Shown in pieces: positions 40,212 to 52,200 of a DNA stretch of 64,000 nucleotides. The stretch covers positions 1,286,229-1,350,228 of the forward strand of contig NW_005196756.1 in assembly GCF_000372725.1 (NCBI RefSeq), written 5' to 3'. The number at the start of each line of letters is the position of its first letter. Position 1 is the first letter of the stretch. The notes beneath the pieces are model-generated. The model was not told where the DNA came from. It was given only the letters and a program-made list of their open reading frames with translations, and made no database searches. The DNA is from Emiliania huxleyi CCMP1516 (Eukaryota > Haptophyta > Isochrysidales > Noelaerhabdaceae). A program made the translations under genes and the position numbers.

Positions 40212-43200
40212 GGCTTTCGAGTCAATCGCCGCCGCGCCATCGCCCGCTGAGCTCGCGCGCGGCTCGGACGCGGGCGTCTACCTCGCAATCTCAAACAACG
40301 ACTTTGCGTCGCTGCTCACCTACGGCGGCGCCACCTCCGTCTACGCCGCCACCGGCAGCGCCATCTCCGTCGCCGCCGGCCGCCTCTCCTTCACCCTCGG
40401 CCTGCAGGGCCCGTGCGAGTCGCTCGACACTGCCTGCTCCTCTGCGCTCGTCGCGCTCCACGCCGCGTCCCATGCCGCCGCGCTTTGCGACTGTGCTGCG
40501 GCGATGGTGCTCGGCGTCAGTCTCGTGCTCACGCCGCACGTCTCCGTCGCCTACGCTCGGGCGGGCATGCTCTCTCCGACCGGCCGCTGCAAGACCTTCG
40601 ACGCTCGCGCCGATGGCTACGTCCGCGGCGAAGGCGTGGGCGCTTTGATCCTCCGCTCTGGGGGCGCCCAGCCCCGTGCGGCGGACGGGGCGACGCTCTT
40701 GTCCAGCGCCGTGAAGCAGGACGGCGTCAGCGCGAGCCTCACCGCACCCAGTGGGGCCGCACAGACCGATCTCATCGCGCTCGCTCTCGCCAGAGCAACA
40801 TCACCTTCCGCGAGCGTGGCGCTCCCGCTGCTCGAGGCGCACGGCACCGGCACACCGCTCGGCGACCCAACCGAGGTGCGCGCACTCGCAGCCGCGTTGC
40901 AAGCGAGCTCCGGCTCCAGCTCTGGCGCTTCGACCACACTGTGCGGCATCAAGGCGACGATGGGGCACCTCGAGCCCGCCGCCGGGCTGGTCGGACTCTT
41001 TACGCTTGCCGCGTCGTTGGCGGACGGATACGCGGCGCCAAACGCGCAGCTGCGCTCGCTGAATACGCACGTCGCGAGCACCGTCTCTGCCGCTTTGCGC
41101 CCCTCGGCTGCGGTCGGGCAGGTCGCCGCCGCAGCGGCGGGCTCACGGCTGTGCGGCGGAGTGAGCTCTTTCGGGTACAGCGGCACCATCGCGCACGCGG
41201 TGCTCTGTGAGGCCTTGGCTGCGAGCGAGCCTCCCGCTGCCGCGATGGCGGCGCGCGCCGCGTACAGGCGGAAGCGATTCCCGTGGCACGGCGCGGCGCC
41301 GCATCCGTTCGTTCAGCACCGGCTGCCGACTGCCGATGCCGTCGTCAACAAGTTTCGCTCGCCGGGCTCTGGTCCCATCCAGGCCCTCGTCGCAGACCAC
41401 TCGGTGCGCGGCGGCTTCGTCGTCTTTCCGGGCGCAGGCTACCTCGAGATGGCGCGCGCCGGCTGCGACGCCATCAGCCGGCTCGACATCGGCGCTCTCT
41501 TCCACCGTGTCCACTTTCTGCAGCCGCTCCTTCTCGACACGACCGACGACGTGTGGATCGTGTGCGAGCTGGACGCTGCCGCACCGACGCAGCGGTTCGA
41601 GGTGTCTTCCGTGCGCCAGGGGGCGGTTGGCGAGGAGCTGTCGACGGTGCATTGCGCTGGCGACGTCTCAGTGGCACTGGCGCCTCCGTTTGCGCCGCAG
41701 CCTGTTGCAGCTCGCGAGGCAACGCCTGGCGCGATCGATGTGTGCTCGCTGTACGGAGCCTTGCGCGGCCTCGGCCTGGACTACGGCCCGGCATACCGCA
41801 CGCTTGCGTCAGCGTGGATCTCTGAATGCGTTGGCGTGGCGGCGCTGAGCAGGCGCTCCCGCATGCAGGGCACGCAGCTCCACCCTGCCGATCTGGACGG
41901 CGCGCTGCAGCTGACCGCTATCATGCACTCCCGCGCGGGCGAGAGCGCCTCGCGCGACTCGCGCGCCTCGCACGACTCGCACGCAGCCCGCGACTCGCGC
42001 GCCACGCGTGACTCGCGCGCCACGCCCGAGATGCCCTCTGTGGAGAGGCGGCCAACCTTCGCAGTCGGCGAAGCCCGACTGATGTTTCGGCTCGCCGAGG
42101 CGGTCCTGACCTCCTCGAAGCTGGCCGGCCCCCACCCCCAGACGGGCCGGGGCCGCCATTTCCCCATCGTCGAGCGGCAAGGGGCGCGGAGCTCAGCGCT
42201 TTGGCTCGCCTCGGGCGCGCTCGACAGACCGCCTCTCGCCAGCCTTTCTGGCTTCGAGAGCCGTGCGCTTCGCCCGCCGTCGCGGCGCCGCTCTGCGCTG
42301 CGCTTCCGGCGCAGTCGCAAGAGTGGCGTCCAGTTGGTAGAGCGACAGCATCATCTGTACGTTGCAAGGTGGCAGCCGCTGGTCGCTGGCAGCCGTGATT
42401 CGGCGGCTCAACGACCCGTGGGGCTCGTCGTCGGCGGGTGGCCCCGTGAGACCCGAGTAGAAGGCACCGATTTGCCGTTCCAGGTGCAGCAAGCGCCGCC
42501 GCGCTCAACTGCTCTCGTGTCTTCCCTACCGCTGGGGCGCGGGGCGACCGGCTCGAGTGCGCTCGCTGCCGTCGAGGCTGCGTTGAGCCTGGTGCGCCTG
42601 CAGCTGAGGCCGCAGCCAGTGCCTTTCGCTCTTCTGACGCCGGGCGTGCACGCCCTTTGCGTTCGGTCGGGCAGCCCGTCCCACGCGGGCGCGCTTGGCC
42701 TCGCGCGGACGGTGCGCATCGAGGCGGCGGGCGCGCGCCTCTCGTGCTTGGACGTCGTCGCGGAGCCGTGCGCCTCCGGGGCCCTTGCGGCGGCACGGCT
42801 GGTGGTCGGGCCGTCGGCACTGGAGGACGCCGAGACAGAGGCGGCGTTTGCCGGCGGCGGGTGGCGCGTGCCTCGGCTGGCAGAGGTGGCGCACTCGACG
42901 ACCGGCCCGGTGCGGCTGCACTTCGACGCGCGGGGCGCGTTGGCCAACCTGTGCGTGGTGCCACAGTGGCACTCGCCTTCGGTGCCGGGGGAGAGCGAGG
43001 TTGAGCTGCACGTGCGTTCGGTCGGCCTCAACTTCCGCGACGTGCTCAACGTGCTCGGCGCGTACCCCGGCGACCCGGGCCCGCCTGGCAACGACTGCGC
43101 TGCGGTGGTGAGCTCCGTTGGCGATGGAGGCGCGTACACAGACCTGGCGGTGGGGGCGCGGGTGCTGGGCCAGGCGACCGCGGCGCTCGCTTCGATCGCG

Positions 43201-46200
43201 CGCGCGGACGCGCGGCTCGTGGCGCCGACCGGCGGGGTCCTCTCGGACGACGCCGCGTGCACGCTGCCGACGACGTGGAGCACGGTGCACATGGCGCTGC
43301 TGGCGTCGCGGCCGCGCTCGACGGACAGGCTGCTGCTGCACGCGGGCGCGGGCGGCGTGGGCCTGGCGGCGGGCGAGTACGCGCAGTGGCTGCGCTCGCG
43401 TCCGAGCACGACGGTGGGCCAGCCGCAGAAGCACCGCTTTCTGCACCACGCGGGCTTCTGCGGCCGCACGCTGAGCTCGCGTGACGGCGGCGCCTTCGCG
43501 CTCGGCGCCTCGGCGCAGCTGCGCGGCTCGCGTTTGCGGGGCGTGCTCAACAGTCTGTCGGCGGACTTCATCGCGTGCTCGTTCGCGCTGCTCGGCGAGG
43601 ACGGCTGCCTGTGCGAGATTGGCAGCAAGGACATCTGGAGCGGGACCTTCGCACAGCTTGGTGAGCCCCTCTCGCCATACGTTCAATACATCGTATTCTC
43701 CCTCGAGACCGTGCTCGAGCAGACGCCTGCTTGGATGAATGACGTGCTGCGGCTGCTGGTGGCTCGGGCTCGGGCGAGCGTGCTGCACAGTTTGCCGATT
43801 TGCACTTTCGAATTCGAGGCGAACGCGCTGGCCGCCTTCCAGTGGCTGCAGAGTCAGTCCAACATAGGCAAAGTCGTCATTCGACTGCCGCCCTCGCACG
43901 AAACTTGCCCGAGAGGCACACATTTGCTCACCGGCGGCACTGGAGGCTTGGGCCTTGTGGTTGGCCGATGGCTCGCTGACTGCGGAGCCTGCGGCGTGGT
44001 GCTGACCTCGCGGAGCGGCATGATCTCTGCTCGTGGTGGCCTGCATGGGCTGCCTGTCGCATCGGACTGCCAAGTGCTCACGGCCGGGTGCGATGTGGCC
44101 GAGCAGATGGATATTACGCACGTGTTGTGCCAGGCGCTCGCCATGACGAACCTGAGCGGCGTCTGGCATGCGGCGGGGGTGCTTGCAGATGCACTCGTTG
44201 CCCTGCAGACGGCCAAGACCCTCCGCCACGCATACGCCCCCAAGGCCATCGGCTCGTGGGCGCTCCACAAGGCGAGCAGGCCCATTGCCCTGGACTCGTG
44301 CGTGTTGTTCTCCTCTGTCATGGCGCTACTGGGCGGTGGCGGCCAGGCCAACTACTCGGCGGCGAACTGCTGCCTCGACGCGCTTGCGTCTCGCCGTCGC
44401 CTCGACGGGTTTGCTGCGTGCAGCGTCCAGTGGGGCCCGTGGGCGGAGGTTGGGATGGCGGCGGGGGCCGCCGTCAACGTGCGCCTCCAGGCGGCAGGCA
44501 TGGGCCTGATCACTCCACAAAAAGGGAAGGTGGCGTTGCGAGCCGCCATGATCGGCCGTGGCCCTCCTATCTTCTGCATGACACCCTTCGACTGGAGCCG
44601 CTTTTTCCGGGCCCGCAGCCCTTGCCGATTGCTGTCGGCCTTCGTGCCCGCTGAGCCCTCGGCGACCGCCTCCACTCCCGCTGCAAAGGTGGCCATCCGA
44701 GTTGGATCGCCGGGCGCACAGCAACTCTCGCTCGAGGTCATTATCGAGACGCTGCAACTCACGACCGGAGGAAGCATTATTGATGCCGACGCCCCTCTCA
44801 TGGAGACGGGCCTCGACTCGCTCGGTGCCGTCGAGGTTGGGAATCAGCTTCAGCGGCGGTCCGGCCAGAGCCTCCCGAGCACGCTCGTCTTTGACTTCCC
44901 AACGGCGCGGCTGATTCACGACCACATGATCAGCCTATCGGAGCCGCAGCCGCGCAGTAGCCGATCGAGTCGCAAGTCCATCTTCGGGGGCTCCGCCTCG
45001 CTACTTCGCCCCTCAGAGGGCGCGAGCTCTACCATGTATGGCATGTGTGCGATGCTGCCGGGCGGTACGTCGTCGAGCACTGCCCTGGGACGTCTCGCCT
45101 CCAGCGGCGGCGTCGTGACTTCCGAAGTGCCGAGCGATCGCTGGTCGTTGGATTGGGCATCGCAGCTGAGCGGCGTCATTGGGGAGCGGGTACGCCACGG
45201 CGGCTTCCTGTGCGACGCCGACCTCTTTGACAACGTCTTCTTTGGGATCTCACCGGCGGAGGGCGCTGCGATGGACCCGCAGCAGCGGCTACTGCTTGAT
45301 CGCGGGTTTGAGGCGCTGCATGGCGCGGGGCTCAACAAGGCTGAGCTCATGGGCACCACCACGGGGATTTTCATCGGCATTGAAGGCCACGACTGGCTTG
45401 AAATCGTCAGAACCTCCCCGACAATGGCTCGCAGTGTGTACGCGGCGACGGGTAGCAGCCATGCCATCGCTTCGGGTCGGATTTCGTTCGTGCTCGGAAT
45501 GCAGGGCCCTTGTGTCTCGATCGACACAGCGTGTTCGGCAGCATTGGTTGCCAACCACTCTGCGCTGCGAGCCATTCAACTGAGGGAGTGCGCAAGCGCT
45601 CTCCTCGCAGCGGTGAGCCTGATGCTACTGCCAGCTCCCAGCATGACCTTCGCCATCGCGGGCATGACGTCGCCGACTGGCAGCAGCAAAACCTTTGACG
45701 CACGCGCTGACGGCTACGCTCGCGGCGAGGCCTGCTGTGCTGCCGTGCACCGCTCAAGTATGGAGGATCTTGACCGAGTCACGCCGCTCGGCAGCAGTGT
45801 CCGCCAAGACGGGAAGAGCGCGAGTCTCACCGCGCCAAACGGGCAAGCGCAGCAGAATCTCCTCCGAGCCGCGCTCGCGGACGCTGGAGTGGCTCCTGAG
45901 GAGGCCTCAGCAGCGGAAGCCCATGGCACGGGCACTCCTCTCGGTGATCCCATCGAAGCGAGTTCGCTGCACGGTGTGCTCCTGTCCAAAAGGGACGGAG
46001 AGTTTCCGCTGATCATCTCTAGCGTCAAGGCGAACGCCGGGCACCCGGAGCCGGCGGCAGGGGGCGCAGGTCTCATCCGACTGACACGCGGCCTGCTGCT
46101 CGGGCAAGCCCCACCGAATGCGCGGTTGCGTGTTCTCAACGAGCACGTCGGATCAGCACTTGGTGGTGCCTGCTGCCTCCTGCCCACGCAGATCGTGCCT

Positions 46201-49200
46201 CAACCATCGTTAGATGGCAAGCGCATCGGTGGCTTGAACTCGTTTGGCTACAGCGGGACAATTGCGCACACTGTCATGGAGGCGGCGCCGCACCCACCGC
46301 CACCCACACGCACGAGCGTGGGATACGCGCGCCGTCGCTACAGCTGGCGACAAAGCCCACACCCATTTGTAGCCGAGCTTCATCAGGCCGGCAGCGCGAC
46401 TGTGTTCCGCTCGTCGGCCAGCGCCGCCCTTTCCGTTGCTTCGGACCACATCGTGCAGGGGAGCATCGTCTTCCCCGGCGCCGGCTACCTCGAGATGGCG
46501 CGCGCGGCGTGCTGCGCGGCGCAGCCGTTTGCTGCAGGAGCGACGCTCCGCCGCACCTACTTCCTGCAGCCGCTGATCCTCGGAGGGGAGGCGCTCTGGG
46601 TCTCTTGCGAGCTCGAGGAGTCAGCCAACCGCTTCGACATCTCCAGCTCAAGAGGGGACGGCGAGGCGTCCACGACGCACAGTGCAGGCGATGCTGCCCT
46701 CGAAGTGCTCGAGAGCCGGCTTCGCTCGCCCACGAGTCAGCTCCGGGGTGTCTGCACCGACACCGTTGACGCCGCTCGCATCTACGTCGCTTTCGTGTCG
46801 GTTGGCCTCGAGTACGGGCCTTGTTACCGACTGATCCGAGAGGCCTGGAGGAACGGCGACCACGGTGTTGCGCTCGGCAAGCTGTGCAAGCGCACCCGGC
46901 GGCAGGGGACGCAGGTGCACCCGGCGGATTTGGACGCCGCACTGCAGTTGACAAGCCTCGTCACTGGCAGCTCTACGGGCGAGACCAAGCTCCCGTTCAA
47001 GGTGAGCGAGGCGGTCCTCACCGCCGCTCGCGGACACCTGTTCGGCGCCGTCGAGCGGCAGGGCGCCGACTCGACGGGCGTGTGGCTGATCCGTGCGGCT
47101 GTAGGGGTGGCTCCGTGCGGCCAGGTGAGTGGGTTTGAGAGTCGCGCTCTCAAGGCGCTCGCTCAACCGACGGCGGCGCCACGCCAGCAGCACCACCTCT
47201 ATACGTCTGAGTGGCGGAGCTTGCCGGTGCTTGTGTCGGCTGCCGAGCTTGCGCCGAGCACGGAGCTCGCCCTGGTCGTCTGTTCGAAGAGCACCACCTC
47301 TGCCACCGCGTTGGGCGCGAGTGGTCCTGGCGTGAGCCGGGTTTCGCCGCGCTCAACTGCCGCGCTCATGTCTTCCCTGCCGCTGGGGCGCGGGGCGACC
47401 GGCTCGAGTGCGCTCGCTGCCGTCGAGGCTGCGTTGAGCCTGGTGCGCCTGCAGCTGAGGCCGCAGCCAGTGCCTCTCGCTCTTCTGACGCCGGGCGTGC
47501 ACGCCCTTTGCGCTCGGTCGGGCAGCCCGTCCCACGCGGGCGCGCTTGGCCTCGCGCGGACGGTGCGCATCGAGGCGGCGGGCGCGCGCCTCTCGTGCTT
47601 GGACGTCGTCGCGGAGCCGTGCGCCTCCGGGGCCCTTGCGGCGGCACGGCTGGTGGTCGGGCCGTCGGCACTGGAGGACGCCGAGACAGAGGCGGCGTTT
47701 GCCGGCGGCGGGTGGCGCGTGCCTCGGCTGGCAGAGGTGGCGCACTCGACGACCGGCCCGGTGCGGCTGCACTTCGACGCGCGGGGCGCGTTGGCCAACC
47801 TGTGTGTGGTGCCACAGTGGCACTCGCCTTCGGTGCCGGGGGAGAGCGAGGTTGAGCTGCACGTGCGTTCGGTCGGCCTCAACTTCCGCGACGTGCTCAA
47901 CGTGCTCGGCGCGTACCCCGGCGACCCGGGCCCGCCTGGCAACGACTGCGCTGCGGTGGTGAGCTCCGTTGGCGATGGAGGCGCGTACACAGACCTGGCG
48001 GTGGGGGCGCGGGTGCTGGGCCAGGCGACCGCGGCGCTCGCTTCGATCGCGCGCGCGGACGCGCGGCTCGTGGCGCCGACCGGCGGGGTCCTCTCGGACG
48101 ACGCCGCGTGCACGCTGCCGACGACGTGGAGCACGGTGCACATGGCGCTGCTGGCGTCGCGGCCGCGCTCGACGGACAGGCTGCTGCTGCACGCGGGCGC
48201 GGGCGGCGTGGGCCTGGCGGCGGGCGAGTACGCGCAGTGGCTGCGCTCGCGTCCGAGCACGACGGTGGGCCAGCCGCAGAAGCACCGCTTTCTGCACCAC
48301 GCGGGCTTCTGCGGCCGCACGCTGAGCTCGCGTGACGGCGGCGCCTTCGCGCTCGGCGCCTCGGCGCAGCTGCGCGGCTCGCGTCTGCGGGGCGTGCTCA
48401 ACAGTCTGTCGGCGGACTTCATCGCGTGCTCGTTCGCGCTGCTCGGCGAGGACGGCTGCCTGTGCGAGATTGGCAAGCGCGCGGTGTGGAGCTACGAGCG
48501 GCACGAGGCGGCGGCGCACTCGCGGTACGTTGCGATCGCGCTCGACTCGACGATGGAGCAGGTGCCGTGGTGGATGTGCCGGACGCTGCGCTTGCTGTCG
48601 TCCCGCGCGGAGGCGGACGTGCTGCACAGTCTTCCGCTGCGCGTGTTCGGTCTGGAGCGCGGCGCGCAGGCTGCGTTCCGCTGGATGCAGGCGGGCTCCA
48701 ACATCGGCAAGGTCGTGATCCGTGTGCCTGCGGCGGGCGACGCTGCGGTGGAGGGCTCGCACGTCCTGACGGGCGGGAGCGGCGCGCTTGGCGTCGTGAC
48801 GGGTGCGTGGCTCTCGGAGAGCGGCGCGGGCGCGTTGGTGGTCGCATCGCGCGGCGGCTCGATCTCAGCGTCGGCGGGCGCGCGTCTGCGCAGCTCCGGC
48901 GTGTGCGAGGTGCGGGCGGCGCGGTGCGACGCGGGCGAGCCGTCCGAGGTGTCTCGCCTCTTTGCTGGCTTGCGCATCGATGGCGCGCCGCCCCTGCGTG
49001 GCGTGTGGCACGCGGCGGGCGTGTTGGCAGACGCGCTGCTTGCGTCGCAGAGCGCGGCGTCGCTCCGCCGAGTGTTCGCCCCAAAGGCGGTGGGCGCGTG
49101 GGCGCTCCACCGCGTGTGCGCGCCTTCGCCGGTGAACGCGTGCGTGCTCTTTTCCTCCATTTCGGCGGTGCTCGGCGGCAGCGGCCAGGCCAACTACGCG

Positions 49201-52200
49201 GCGGCGAACTGCTGCCTCGACTCGCTGGGCGGCCGCCGGCGGCTGACCGGCTTGCGCGCGGCGAGCGTGCAGTGGGGCCCGTGGGCCGACTCTGGCATGG
49301 CTGCGGGTGGCGCCGTGAATGCGCGGCTGCAGGCGGGCGGGATCGGCCTGATCGGGTTGGCGCAGGGCGTCGTCGCCTTCAAGGCGGCGCTGCGGCCGGT
49401 CTGCCCGTCGGCGATGTCGCTATTTCCGGTGCGTTGGGGCCAGTACCTCGGCACGCGGGGCGGCGTCGTGCCCGGCCTGCTGAGCGCCTTTGCGGGGCGG
49501 GGCGGGGCCTCGTCCGGCGCGGCGGCGGCGGCGGCGGCGGCGGCGACCTCGACGTCGACAGCCGCGACGGTGAGCCTGGAGCTGGTGATGCAGCTAGTGA
49601 AGCAGACGACGGGCGCCGACGCGAGTGCGGACGTGCCTCTGATGGAGGCGGGGCTCGACTCGCTGGGGTCGGTGGAGCTCGGCAACCAGCTGAAAGCGCA
49701 TTCGGGTCAGAGCCTGCCGAGCACGCTCGTCTTCGATTACCCCACCGCGCGCCAGCTGGCGGGCTACTTCGCCGAGCAGTCCGCCGCTGCGCCGGCGGCG
49801 GCGGCGGCGGCGGTGGCGGCGGCGGTCGGCCACTCTCGGTCGCAGGGCGCGTCGTCTCGTGCCGCGCGCGTGCGTGGCTTGAGCGCCAGTCTTCCGATGA
49901 GCGTGTGCGGCGCTGTTGGCGCGCGGTTGCTCGCGTCGACGGGCCGGAGCGTGATTTGCGAGGTTCCGCCGGATCGTTGGGAGCTTGCGGCGGCGGCTCC
50001 GGACGACGCCATTGGGCAGCGCATTCGGCACGGCGGCTTCCTCCGCGACGCCGACCTCTTCGACAACGCCTTCTTCAGCGTCTCGCCGGCCGAGTCGGCG
50101 GCGATGGACCCCCAGCAGCGGCTGCTCCTCGAGCACGGGTACGCGGCTCTGCTCGCGGCCGGTTTGGAGCGGGGCGCCCTGATGGGCGGCGGCACCGGCG
50201 TCTTTCTCGGCATCGCTGCGGCAGACTGGTATGACATCGTGAAGGCCTCGCCGATGAGCCGGAGCGTGTACGCCGCCACGGGCAGCAGTCGGTCGATAGC
50301 CGCGGGCCGCATCTCCTTCGTGCTCGGCTTGCAGGGGCCATGCGTGTCTTACGACACGGCCTGCTCTGCGGCGCTGGCTGCCAACCACGCTGCGTTGCGC
50401 GCGCTGCAGATGGAGGAGTGTCCGGACGCGCTTTTGCTGGCAGTTAGCATGATGCTCCTTCCCGGCTTGGAGATGTCGTTCGCCATTGCGGGCATGACCT
50501 CGGCGACGGGCAGCTGCAAGACGTTCGACCGCCGCGCCGATGGGTACGCGCGCGGCGAGGCGATCAGCGCATTCGGCCTGCAGGCGCAGGCAGGCGAGGG
50601 CGGCTTGTCCGCGTCGATCCTCGGCAGCTGCGTGCGGCAGGACGGCCGGAGCGCCAGCCTGACGGCGCCGAATGGCCAGGCGCAGCGGAGCTTGCTCGAG
50701 GCCGCGCTCTCGGACGCCAGCACCGCCGCGTCGGCCGTCTGCTGCGTCGAGGCGCACGGGACGGGCACGCCTCTGGGCGACCCGATCGAGACCCGCTCGA
50801 TGGCTGCCGCGGTGCTCGCGGCCCGGGGCGGCGCGGCGGAGCCGGCGATTGGGAGCATTAAGGCGAATGCGGGCCATGCCGAGCCGGCCGCGGGTAGCTC
50901 CGGCTTGCTGCGGCTCGCGTTGGGTCTCACTGGGCTCGAGGCTGCGCCCAACGCGCAGCTGCGCGTGCTCAACCCGCACGTGAGCTCGGCGCTCGAGGGC
51001 GCCTCGGGCGCCCTGCCGACGCAGCTCGTCACCACGCCTCAAATGCGCGGTGACGCGGGCACTGCGGCCGGCGGGGTGAGCTCGTTTGGCTACAGCGGGA
51101 CGATCGTTCACGCCGTTGCGCAGTCGGAGTCGCCGCTGGCGGCGCTGGCGGTGGACGGGCTGCGCGAAGGCCTGTCGTACGCGCGCCGCCATTACGGATG
51201 GCGCGAGACGCCGCACCCGCTCGCGCAACGGCGGCTCGAGCGCGTGGAGAGCGGCGTTTCGGCGGTCCTTCGTTCTGAGGTGGAGGGAGCTTTGCGCGCC
51301 CTGATTGCAGACCACGTCGTTCGAGGGAGCACCTTGTTCCCGGCGGCCGGCTACCTCGAGATGGCGCGCGCATCTTGGGGGTGCGTGCACTCCTCGTCGC
51401 CGGCGCGCCCGGGTGCAGCCTCGCTGCGGCGGGTGTACTTCTTGCAGCCGCTCGTACTCGCAGGCACGGCCTCCGTGGAGTGCTCCATCGATGCGGCGGG
51501 CGGCCGGTTTGAGGTCCGCAGCTTCCCGGTCGCGGAGGAGCCGTCGACGGCGCACTGCGCAGGGGCTGCCTCTGCTGTGGCGCACGCCGGCCATGCGGCG
51601 TCTCTCGCGCGGCTGCGGTCCGTGGGCGGGCGTGCCGTGGACCTGTGTGCGCTGTACGAGACCCTCCGTGTGTCCGGACTCGAGTACGGCCCAGCCTACC
51701 GCACCCTGGATGCGGCCTGGTCCTCGCCGGGCGCGGCGGTGGCCAGACTGCAGCGCCGCACGAGCTTGTGCGGCACTCAGGTGCACCCTGCGGACATCGA
51801 CGGCGCGCTGCACACGACAGCCTTGCTCGGGGAGCGCAAGGCGGGCGAGATGCGCAAGGCGGGCGAGATGCGCCTGCCCTTCTCGGTGGGCGAGGCGTCC
51901 CTCTCCCGAGCCTCGGGTTGGCTGTGGCCGGTGGCGGAGCTGAGGGGGTCGGGCGGGATGGACGTGTGCATTGGCGGCGCGTTTGACCTCCCGCCGCCAG
52001 TGCAGCTCGCCTCCTTTGAGGTGCGCGCCGTGGCGGCGGCGGCTCTGCAGGCGGCGGCGCCGCTGGTGCAGCATCACTTGTACCAGACGGGATGGCAGCG
52101 CGCTGGAGAGGGTGCGGCGGCGACGGCAGTGGGTCCACGCACGGTCTGGTCCGGGGCTGCTGGATCGGCGGGGCCGCGTGCCTCTCCGACTGGCGCGAGC

